From Magnetococcales bacterium (lineage in GTDB: Bacteria > Pseudomonadota > Magnetococcia > Magnetococcales > JADGCH01): a DNA stretch of 18,165 bases. Under the pieces are notes generated by a model that was not told the origin of the DNA, did not search any database, and was given only the letters and a program-made list of their open reading frames with translations. Location of the stretch: the NCBI GenBank assembly GCA_015228995.1, contig JADGCM010000017.1:1-18165 (forward strand). Reading direction: 5' to 3'. Positions 1 to 7,164 of this stretch are shown in pieces; position 1 is the first letter of the stretch, and every line of letters starts with the position of its first letter. The translations under genes and the position numbers were made by a program.

Positions 1-790
1 CCATGGTTGGTTGCCTTTGGTCCACGTCGAAGCTCCCAGCCCGGTAAGCATCCTGCTGTCGGGTATTTTGCTCAAAATGGGCTCTTATGGTCTGATCCGT
101 GCGGCCACCATGTTGCCCGGAGCCGTCGTCGCCCTGCAACCGCTACTTGCGTCATTGGCCTGGATCACCATGCTATATGGAGCGGTATTGGCTTGGCGCC
201 AAAGCGACCTTAAAGCGATGATCGCCTACTCCTCTATCAGCCACATGGGGGTGGCGTTGCTCGGCATCGCCTCACTAACAGTGGTAGGATTGTTAGGAGC
301 ATTAATGCAGATGGTGGCCCATGGCCTAGTCGCTGGATCCCTTTTTTTACTGGCCGGCCTGCTCTATCAACGTACCCACAGCCGCGACATTGCCCATTAC
401 GGCTCGCTGGTGCGCATCGCCCCACGTTTTGCTTTTTTTATCTCTTTTGCCTTTATAGCGGCCGTGGCGATTCCGGGAACGGTTGGATTTATGGCCGAAC
501 TGCATGTATTGGTGGGAAGCGTCCAACGTTGGGGCTGGTCAGCAGCGATTGCTTTAGGACTGGCCATGCTGATCGGTGCTGGTTACTCGGTGCGCACGGT
601 GAGCCAGCTATTCACGGGGCCGCTACAACCCAGCATGTCCTCTATCACCGATTTACGCTGGCCGGAGGTCAGTGCGGCCAGCTTGCTGGCATTTTTGATA
701 CTGTTGTTGGGCCTGTTACCCATTCACATGCTTGAACTGATGACCGCCTCGGTAGAACAACTTGAAATAGCATTGCGTGGTTATCTGTGA
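1..790 (+). CDS. NuoM-type proton-translocating antiporter subunit, C-terminal part (5' end outside window)
   Basis: This is the C-terminal half of an integral-membrane subunit of the NuoM/MrpD antiporter family, which moves protons or cations across the inner membrane in complex I and related complexes. The reading frame is open from base 2, giving 262 visible residues; a TTG at base 11 is internal, because codons 1-5 (HGWLP) already belong to the family's TM7-TM8 signature. That signature continues as LVHVEAP and then LLKMGSYGLIR, with the conserved TM8 lysine at visible residue 25. About six further hydrophobic segments follow. It ends in TGA, which overlaps the GTG start of the next gene (GTGA), so translation is probably coupled. 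Family assignment is firm. Which complex it serves is unknown, because no hydrophilic subunit is visible and the TM5 Glu and TM7 Lys lie upstream of the window. Confidence 0.9.
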   Translation, partial: HGWLPLVHVEAPSPVSILLSGILLKMGSYGLIRAATMLPGAVVALQPLLASLAWITMLYGAVLAWRQSDLKAMIAYSSISHMGVALLGIASLTVVGLLGALMQMVAHGLVAGSLFLLAGLLYQRTHSRDIAHYGSLVRIAPRFAFFISFAFIAAVAIPGTVGFMAELHVLVGSVQRWGWSAAIALGLAMLIGAGYSVRTVSQLFTGPLQPSMSSITDLRWPEVSAASLLAFLILLLGLLPIHMLELMTASVEQLEIALRGYL

Positions 791-2286
791 ACGCTATGAG
801 CAGTTGGCTGGATGGCCATTGGCTGACCGGACTCATCGCGTGGCCCTTGGTCGCCGCTCTGCTGTTATGGGGGTGGCCCAATCGCCACCAAGTACGTCCA
901 TTGGCTGTTGTGGCAACGCTCCTGGAGTTGTTAGGATCCCTGATCGTTGTTGCCACCGTTCAACCACATCAAGGTGGCTTTCAATTGATGGAGCGGTCAG
1001 ACTGGATCCCCAGCCTCAACATTCATTATCACCTCGGCATTGACGGCCTGTCAGCCCCGTTTCTACCGGCAACAGCACTGTTGTTTACAGCAGTCGTGGT
1101 CGGTTCGTGGCGGCTGGTGCCCGCTTCCTACCAACTCTATTTTGCATTATTGCTGGTGTTGGAAGGGTTGATGATCGGTATTTTTACAGCACTAGATACG
1201 ATACTATTTTTTATATTCTGGGAATTGACAATCATACCGATTTATTTTCTGATTAGTCTATATGGTATTGGCCCGCAAAGACGTTTTGCCGCCATCCAAT
1301 ACACCCTATTTATGCTAGCTGGGGGAGTCGCCCTACTGGCTGGCTTGGTGCTCTTGGCTCTCCATCATCCCGGTGGGGTATCGTTTGATTTACCGCAATT
1401 ATTGGTACAATCGCTCACTCAGCCGCATCCAGTGGCGATTCAAATCCCCATCTTCTTGTTATTGCTGGTCGGTTTTGCCGTCAAAGTGCCGCTCTTTCCG
1501 CTGCACAGCTGGTTGCCGTTGGTGGTGATGGCAGGGCCATTTGCCCTCTCAGCAACATTAGTTGGCCTGAAACTCGGGGTCTATGGACTGATCCGTTTCG
1601 CCCTGCCCCTGGCCCCACAAGCGGCCCAACAACTGCACTGGCTGCTGGCCGGGTTGGGTGTCATCGGCGTCATTTATGGTGCCTTATTGGCCATGGTGCA
1701 GAGCAACTTACGCCAGTTATTGGCCTTTTCCAGCATGAGTCATGTCGGGCTGGTGGTGTTGTCATTGGCCTCTTTCAGTATGGCCGGTTTGCAAGGGGCC
1801 CTGCTGCAACTGCTCAACTTTACCCTGATTGGCTCCATATTGTTTCTCATAGCCGGTTTCATCCATTATCGGCTCGGTTCAACGGATTGGATCCACCTGG
1901 GCGGCTTGGCACGGGTGATGCCGATCACCTCTAGTTTTGCTCTACTGTTTGGCATGGCGTCCATGGCCTTACCGATGACGGCCGGTTTTCCAGCTGAACA
2001 ACTGATGCTAGCAGCTATTTTCCAAAGCCATATCGGCCCGGGTCTGGCGGCCCTAGGTGGGCAAATTTTGGCGGCAACCTATTTTATCCAGTATTACCGG
2101 CGGGCCTTTTTGGGCCCGCTCAACAGCTCCATCGCCACCGATACCCCAGATTTATATCGACATGAACAGCTGATCGTGATGTTATTTTTTATGTTGGTGT
2201 TGGGAATTGGCATCGTTCCCAGTGTCGTAGTGGACTGGACGCGCCCCTCCGCTCAGGCTTGGTTACTAGGGATGATCGGCCATTGA
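787..2286 (+). CDS. NuoM-type proton-translocating antiporter subunit (second in cluster)
   Basis: A 499-residue polytopic membrane protein of the NuoM family, close to the usual length of about 500 with about 14 predicted helices. The three charged residues expected for a working proton channel are present: Glu146 in TM5 (FFIFWELTIIPIYFLI), Lys233 in TM7 (FAVKVPLFPLHSWLP) and Lys262 in TM8 (LKLGVYGLIRF). The HxEAP stretch that normally follows the WLP motif is replaced by VVMAGPFA, so the protein is diverged but probably active. The GTG start at 787 shares four bases with the stop of the preceding gene. ATG at 796 is an alternative, and neither has a clear ribosome binding site, which fits translational coupling. 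It shares ancestry with the proteins on both sides, so the run of M-type genes likely arose by duplication. The partner complex is unknown. Confidence 0.9.
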   Translation: MNAMSSWLDGHWLTGLIAWPLVAALLLWGWPNRHQVRPLAVVATLLELLGSLIVVATVQPHQGGFQLMERSDWIPSLNIHYHLGIDGLSAPFLPATALLFTAVVVGSWRLVPASYQLYFALLLVLEGLMIGIFTALDTILFFIFWELTIIPIYFLISLYGIGPQRRFAAIQYTLFMLAGGVALLAGLVLLALHHPGGVSFDLPQLLVQSLTQPHPVAIQIPIFLLLLVGFAVKVPLFPLHSWLPLVVMAGPFALSATLVGLKLGVYGLIRFALPLAPQAAQQLHWLLAGLGVIGVIYGALLAMVQSNLRQLLAFSSMSHVGLVVLSLASFSMAGLQGALLQLLNFTLIGSILFLIAGFIHYRLGSTDWIHLGGLARVMPITSSFALLFGMASMALPMTAGFPAEQLMLAAIFQSHIGPGLAALGGQILAATYFIQYYRRAFLGPLNSSIATDTPDLYRHEQLIVMLFFMLVLGIGIVPSVVVDWTRPSAQAWLLGMIGH

Positions 2287-3773
2287 ACACGATCTACGTG
2301 CTTATTCCTTTGTTGCCTTGGTTGGCGGCATTATGGCTGGCTATAGGCTATGTAGGCGGCTGGAATCGCGGCGAAGCCGGAGAAAGAGAGAGTGCATGGA
2401 TCGCCATAGGGGCAACGTTATGCTCCCTACTGGGGCTGCTCTGGTTGGACGGGCAGTGGCTGGTCACCACTGCACCGTTCGGTCAGGTGCCGTTATGGCC
2501 ATGGCTGGACAGCGGCAGCTACCAAATAGCCATTGAGCTCTCCCTAGACCGAATTGGTTTGCTGCTGGCCACACTCGCATCGCTGTTGGCACTGATGACA
2601 CTGCGCTTTTCCGTTCATTATTTGCACCGTGAAGCTGGTTTCCAGCGTTTTTTTATGGTTTTATTATTGTTTATTGGCGCATTATTGCTCTTCTTGCTGG
2701 CGGGTAATACCGTGATCGCTTTCGTCGGCTGGGAGTTAATGGGACTGAGTTCTTACCTGTTGATTGGCTACAGTTTTGATCGTACCACGGCTACCTCTCA
2801 TGCGGCGCAGGCATTAATCACCAATCGTTTTGGTGACGTTGGCTTCCTCGTAGCCATTATGCTATCGCTGCTCTGGTGTCACGGCAGCGCTTGGTCTGAT
2901 CTGTCCCAGAACATCAGCCAATTAGACACCTTGCGATCTGGGATCCTGATTACTGGCTTTGTGGTGGCCGCCTTGGCTAAATCAGCCTTATTTCCGTTCT
3001 CCAGCTGGATCAGTCGTGCTTTGGAGGGCCCCACACCATCCAGCGCTATTTTTTATGGTTCGCTGATGGTGCACGCGGGTATTATCCTGTTGTTGCGTCT
3101 GGCACCGGTAGTGGAACAGCTGCCCGGTCTCATGCCGGTATTGGCCGGGTTGGCATTGTTATCGATTGCCTATAGCCTTGCCAGTGGTCTGGTACAGAGT
3201 GACGTCAAAAGCACCCTTATTTTTTCGACGCAAACACAGGTTGGATTGATGTTGTTGGCATACAGTTTGGGTTGGTTTGACTGGGTATTATGGCATGTCA
3301 TGCTCCACGCTATTTGGCGTGCTTGGCAGTTCCTGATGGCACCCAGTGAATTACATTTATTGCCCGAAGCTATCCAGCAGCCCCCTCCCAAATCCGCTCG
3401 CTTCGATTGGCTCTACCCGATCGCCTTACAACGGTTTTATCTGGACGCACTGGCAACCTGGATGGTGGTTCGTCCCAGCCAAGCATTAGCGCGGGATGCG
3501 AGCCGTTTCGAGGCAAGGCTCTCCTATCGCCTCCATGGGGCCCCCCAAACCTCCAACAATGAGCATGAGCACTCAATAGCGGGCCAGCTGTTACAGCGAT
3601 GGGCCGATTATAGCGTCGCCATTGAACAACGGTTGCTATTGCATAATGCTACTGCTGGGATACAACAAATCTGGTCCTATCTAGCCCACCGCCTGTTGCT
3701 ATTGGATCACTTATTATCCCAGCCGCGCTACTTGGTTTTACTCCTCCTTGTCGCTTTCTTGATCATTCTGTAA
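2283..3773 (+). CDS. NuoL-like antiporter subunit, apparently lacking the TM12-TM14 region
   Basis: A NuoL/ND5-family membrane subunit of 496 residues, against about 610 for typical NuoL. I choose TTG at 2283 because it forms a TTGA overlap with the preceding stop, like the GTGA at 787, and has GGGA about 10 bases upstream; an in-frame TTG at 2259 would add 8 residues. Family marks are TM5 Glu151 (FVGWELMGLSSYLLIGYSF), TM7 Lys233 and the EGPTPSSA motif (249-255). The TM8 HAATMV motif is changed to YGSLMV, and the TM11 motif HAFFKA reads HAIWRA (Arg346 for Lys). Right after TM11, around residue 360, the sequence jumps to FDWLYPIALQRFYLDAL (374-390), which matches the segment just before the lateral helix of NuoL. 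It then runs through a long polar, helix-prone stretch and ends in one hydrophobic segment (483-496). About 100-150 residues (TM12-TM14) seem to be missing, with no frameshift visible. Confidence 0.87.
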   Translation: MNTIYVLIPLLPWLAALWLAIGYVGGWNRGEAGERESAWIAIGATLCSLLGLLWLDGQWLVTTAPFGQVPLWPWLDSGSYQIAIELSLDRIGLLLATLASLLALMTLRFSVHYLHREAGFQRFFMVLLLFIGALLLFLLAGNTVIAFVGWELMGLSSYLLIGYSFDRTTATSHAAQALITNRFGDVGFLVAIMLSLLWCHGSAWSDLSQNISQLDTLRSGILITGFVVAALAKSALFPFSSWISRALEGPTPSSAIFYGSLMVHAGIILLLRLAPVVEQLPGLMPVLAGLALLSIAYSLASGLVQSDVKSTLIFSTQTQVGLMLLAYSLGWFDWVLWHVMLHAIWRAWQFLMAPSELHLLPEAIQQPPPKSARFDWLYPIALQRFYLDALATWMVVRPSQALARDASRFEARLSYRLHGAPQTSNNEHEHSIAGQLLQRWADYSVAIEQRLLLHNATAGIQQIWSYLAHRLLLLDHLLSQPRYLVLLLLVAFLIIL

Positions 3774-3783
3774 CGAGAAGGCC

Positions 3784-5310
3784 ATGATGACCGTATTACC
3801 CTGGACAGAAGCCGCTGCGCTGCCATTATTGGCCCCGTTACAGCTACTGCCACTAGGATCAGCCTTACTGTTATTGTTACTGCCTCCACGACAGCAACGG
3901 CTCTCCTACTCACTTGCTACCCTACTGGCCCTGGCCGAGCTGGGGCTAGCATCCGAGTTATACCGTCGCTTTGATCCGTCTGGGGCCCCGTTTCAATTTG
4001 CCGAACAGTGGTCACTGTTTGCCCCCATCAGCTATCATGCCGCCGTCGATGGCGTGGCGCTCCTGTTCATTCTGCTCACCGTCTTCCTAGGATTGATGGC
4101 GGTGCTTTACGGTTGGGTACGTAATTTCACCCCCCCATCCCATTTTTTGGCCTTATTATTTGGTTGCGAGAGCGCTGTTGTCAGCCAATTTGCTAGCCTT
4201 GACCTACTCTGGTTTCTGCTCTGCTCAATGGTACAATTCGTTTTGGCCAGTTGGATGATCCATCGCTGGTCCAGTTCCCTAGATGAGGGGATGGCTTTGC
4301 GCCGTTTTGCCCAATTTATGGGTATCGGTGTCTTACTACTGCTCATTGCTTTGCTGTTGTTGGGTTGGAATCAAACAGACCGTTTCGCCGGGAGAGGTAG
4401 CTGGCATTTCGATTGGGTGACACTGATGGCCACCCCAGTGCCCATTACGCTACAGCCGGTACTGTTCTTTTTGTTGTTTTACGGCATGGCACTGCGTATC
4501 CCGCTGTTCCCATTGCACGGCTGGCTGCCCCTGATTGCCGAGCATGGTACGGTAGTGCCGGCCATGGTATTCCTTCTTGGCGTCAAAACAGGTATTTATG
4601 GGCTATTGCGTTTCGTGTTGCCCCTCCTACCACAGGAAGCACAGCGTTGGCAGCTGTTCGTCGTTGTCTCAGCCGTCGTGGGCGTCTTCTATGCAGCCTT
4701 ACTGGCCCTCAAGCAGCACAATTTGCGTCGGATGATGGCTTATGCCATTGTCAGTCATACGGGTATCATCACCATTGGTTTGTTCAGCTTGCAGCTGCAA
4801 TCGTTCCAAGGCGCTATATTGCTATCGGCTCACTTTGGCTTAGCCACAGCAGGACTGTTTTTTGTTATAGGGTTGGTCAATCTGCGCACCCATACCGTGT
4901 TACTAGATCGACTTGGTTCTTTGTTTGACCATCTGCCACTGCTGGGATTGGCTTTCTTTGTCGCTGGGTTGGCGATAGTCGCTATGCCAGGCACTCCTGG
5001 GTTTAACGCCGTCCATTTGATGTTAGAGGCGGCCATCCATCGCTTTGGCGCCTTGCCTACCATTGCGGCGGCTCTGGGCAACGTCGCCTCAGCCGCTTGT
5101 TTACTATGGGCCTTTCAACGCATCTTTCTGTCTCCTCCTCGTATAACGTCTGCTACCTCCCAAACAATCACCCGCCTGCATACGGTCGAGATCGTATTCG
5201 CCCTGACACTCATTTTTGTGCAGTTGATAGCCGGCTTTTTCCCAGAGCCATGGCTGCGACTGGTTGATAACAGCGCCCGGTTGCTGTCAGAGTACTATAT
5301 ATCCTATTGA
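3784..5310 (+). CDS. Diverged NuoM-type antiporter subunit (fourth in cluster)
   Basis: A 508-residue polytopic protein of the NuoM family, recognised by ALRIPLFPLHGWLP (236-249) and VKTGIYGLLRF (267-277). It starts 10 bases after the preceding stop. AGAAGG precedes the tandem ATGs at 3784 and 3787; the second has the better spacing. Two residues of the proton path differ from its relative at 787-2286: the TM5 glutamate aligns with Met149 (DLLWFLLCSMVQF) and the TM7 lysine with Arg238. The TM8 lysine is kept as Lys268. The protein is full length and free of stops, so it is not a pseudogene; it may be a structural or altered-coupling subunit. It is the last gene of the cluster and ends 13 bases before the 3' end of the convergent MFS gene. 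No terminator hairpin is visible between them. Confidence 0.87.
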   Translation: MMTVLPWTEAAALPLLAPLQLLPLGSALLLLLLPPRQQRLSYSLATLLALAELGLASELYRRFDPSGAPFQFAEQWSLFAPISYHAAVDGVALLFILLTVFLGLMAVLYGWVRNFTPPSHFLALLFGCESAVVSQFASLDLLWFLLCSMVQFVLASWMIHRWSSSLDEGMALRRFAQFMGIGVLLLLIALLLLGWNQTDRFAGRGSWHFDWVTLMATPVPITLQPVLFFLLFYGMALRIPLFPLHGWLPLIAEHGTVVPAMVFLLGVKTGIYGLLRFVLPLLPQEAQRWQLFVVVSAVVGVFYAALLALKQHNLRRMMAYAIVSHTGIITIGLFSLQLQSFQGAILLSAHFGLATAGLFFVIGLVNLRTHTVLLDRLGSLFDHLPLLGLAFFVAGLAIVAMPGTPGFNAVHLMLEAAIHRFGALPTIAAALGNVASAACLLWAFQRIFLSPPRITSATSQTITRLHTVEIVFALTLIFVQLIAGFFPEPWLRLVDNSARLLSEYYISY

Positions 5311-5323
5311 AAGGGGTTCAAGC

Positions 5324-6526
5324 TCAAGTAGTGGCCGCAGTCGTAGCCGTGCTTTCGACTCGTAGGGCAAACCATAGCGTTGCCACAACGCCACAAGCGC
5401 CAGCGGTCAGCAAATTGACCTCTGGCCCAACCTGCCATAACACCGCACCACCAAAAGCGGCTATCGAAACAATCACATCACGAATGAGGTAATAGAGGCC
5501 AAACATGGCCGCCTGGCGACCAGCCGGAGAGAGGTCGACGATCAGGGCCTTGCGGGTGGGTTCGCCAAATTCCTTCAAACCACGGACCACAAAAGCCAAT
5601 ATCAGCATCGGCAAGGAATGGCTAACCAGCAATACCAACGGAAAGGCGGTAAAAAACAGAAATGTCACCAATACAAAGGGCTTCTTCTGGCCCTGATCCG
5701 CCCAATGTGCCACCGGAATATAAATCAACATGCTGGTGACCATTTCAACAGCGGTCAAGAGACCGAATTGCCAGGCTGTCACTGGTTCGGCGATCCGCTG
5801 CATACACCAAAGGATGACAAAGGCGTTGGGAATCTGTTCACAAAAACGCAACAGAATGTCTGATAATAGCAGATTGCGCAGTTGCGGGCTCATCTCACCC
5901 CAAAGGCGGAGTGGGTTTTTCTCGGCGGCAGAGCTTGAGGGGGTACGGTCTTCAATCAGCCGCTGTTGTAACACCACGGCCACCCCAGCCAGTACAAAGG
6001 CCAACGCCATGGCAACACGGACACCGTCCCCTTCGCCAAGCCAAGCGATACAGGCCCCCCCCAACACCGGACCAATCGCCTTAGGGAAACGGGCGATCAT
6101 TGAGTGCATCGAAACGCCCATGGTGCGCTTATTAGCGGGCAACACCTGACTGATTAGGCCCATGGTAGCTGGCAACGAGACGGCCGACCAAGAAACGAAT
6201 AACATCGCCCCCAACAATACCGCCTGCCAGGCCGGGATCAGCGCCACAATCAAAAAACCGACCATGGCCAAGCCATTAAACAGCAGCAACGCCCGTTTAG
6301 CGCCAATGCGATCAGACAGGTATCCGCCTGGGAACGAGTAAAGCGCCGATAAGAGGTTTTGCATCCCTCCCAAAACACCAATGGCCCAGGCACCACCACC
6401 AACGGCCAGCAGATAAAGGGGCAGAAATCGCTCGGCTAACCGCTCACCAAGACCGACCAGCATGACCATAGCTAACAGACCGATCATACTACGGCGCAGT
6501 CCGAGAAACTCACCCAGCCGTTGCAT
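5324..6526 (-). CDS. Major facilitator superfamily (MFS) transporter
   Basis: A 400-residue inner-membrane transporter with about 12 hydrophobic segments split by a polar central loop near residues 190-215, the usual MFS layout. The MFS motif A between TM2 and TM3 reads GGYLSDRIGAKRALL (67-81), and a second copy-like motif (AHWADQGQKKPF, 273-284) marks the second half. A charged stretch, KEFGEPTRKALIVDL (318-332), lies in the C-terminal half. Start ATG at 6526 lies 3 bases after the nrdJb stop, so the gene is probably co-transcribed with nrdJ. The ribosome binding site is weak, which again fits coupling. Substrate cannot be told from sequence; drug or metabolite efflux is typical of this type. 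The last ten residues are a low-complexity Thr/Ala tail. Confidence 0.85.
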   Translation of the reverse strand: MQRLGEFLGLRRSMIGLLAMVMLVGLGERLAERFLPLYLLAVGGGAWAIGVLGGMQNLLSALYSFPGGYLSDRIGAKRALLLFNGLAMVGFLIVALIPAWQAVLLGAMLFVSWSAVSLPATMGLISQVLPANKRTMGVSMHSMIARFPKAIGPVLGGACIAWLGEGDGVRVAMALAFVLAGVAVVLQQRLIEDRTPSSSAAEKNPLRLWGEMSPQLRNLLLSDILLRFCEQIPNAFVILWCMQRIAEPVTAWQFGLLTAVEMVTSMLIYIPVAHWADQGQKKPFVLVTFLFFTAFPLVLLVSHSLPMLILAFVVRGLKEFGEPTRKALIVDLSPAGRQAAMFGLYYLIRDVIVSIAAFGGAVLWQVGPEVNLLTAGACGVVATLWFALRVESTATTAATT

Positions 6527-6529
6527 TGA

Positions 6530-7162
6530 TCAACCACACTTGGAGAAACCGCACTCCAGGCAGGTATCACATCCCTCTAACTTAACCATGGCCACCTGGC
6601 CACATTTGCCACATTGCTTGGCCCCCTGCATCGTCTCACTGCCGTTGGCCTGCTGCCGCTTGGCTTTTAGCTCATCAGAGGGTTGTTCCGGCTTAACCAG
6701 ACCGATCAACACCAAATGCTGTTCGATACACTCACCAATCTCGGCAACGATGCTGGGGACATATTTACCGCCAGACTTCCAATAACCACCGCGAGGGTCA
6801 AACACCGAACGCAGCTCTTCCACCAAAAACATCAAGTTACCGTTGCTCTGGCGGAACACCGCCGAGATGACGCGCGTCAGGGCGACGATCCAAGCGAAGT
6901 TCTCCATGTTTTTGGAATTGATAAAAATCTCAAACGGGCGGCGCTGTCCCGGCTCACTCCCCTCCCCGACTAGAATATCGTTGATGGTGACATAGAGCGC
7001 GTGATCAGACATGGGATCTTTGATCTTATAGGTCATGCCAGGCAGCTCACGCGGGCGCGGCAACAGCGGTGGCAATGGCGGCACTGGAGTGGCAGCTGGG
7101 CCGCTCTCGCCACTCCGCACCACTTGGTAGCCAACAATCCTCTGGTCAATACGCGTCCCCAT
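6530..7162 (-). CDS. nrdJb: Class II ribonucleotide reductase second subunit, NrdJb (TSCPD domain)
   Basis: A 210-residue protein matching NrdJb, the small partner of split adenosylcobalamin-dependent ribonucleotide reductases such as the one in Pseudomonas. Seen here: the N-terminus RIDQRIVGYQVV, a proline-rich linker (residues 25-40), and the TSCPD-type core with YKIKDPMSDHALYVTIND, EIFINSKNMENFAWIVALTR and FDPRGGYWKSGGKYVPS. The C-terminal tail carries six cysteines (184, 187, 198, 201, 204, 209). In this family such a tail is thought to bind zinc and/or relay electrons from thioredoxin to the active site; that role is inferred. I choose ATG at 7162 because GGGAGG lies 8 bases upstream. 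A GTG at 7168 overlapping the nrdJa stop would add two residues but has GGAGG only 2 bases away. It sits 2 bases after nrdJa and 3 bases before the MFS gene. Confidence 0.9.
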   Translation of the reverse strand: MGTRIDQRIVGYQVVRSGESGPAATPVPPLPPLLPRPRELPGMTYKIKDPMSDHALYVTINDILVGEGSEPGQRRPFEIFINSKNMENFAWIVALTRVISAVFRQSNGNLMFLVEELRSVFDPRGGYWKSGGKYVPSIVAEIGECIEQHLVLIGLVKPEQPSDELKAKRQQANGSETMQGAKQCGKCGQVAMVKLEGCDTCLECGFSKCG

Positions 7163-7164
7163 AA

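Noticed and set aside
3730..3773. NuoL-like gene as a truncated pseudogene
   Set aside because: The frame is open to a normal stop, the C-terminal lateral-helix region and last membrane segment are present, and coupling to both neighbours is intact, so an internal loss in a functional gene is more likely.
4413..4928. A 171-codon open frame on the plus strand inside the fourth antiporter gene
   Set aside because: It lies wholly within a well-conserved NuoM-type gene in another frame and its translation shows no recognisable domain or membrane pattern.
5730..6149. A 139-codon plus-strand frame antisense to the MFS gene
   Set aside because: It is antisense to conserved MFS coding sequence, its composition is Ser/Thr/Arg-rich and it has no recognisable fold.
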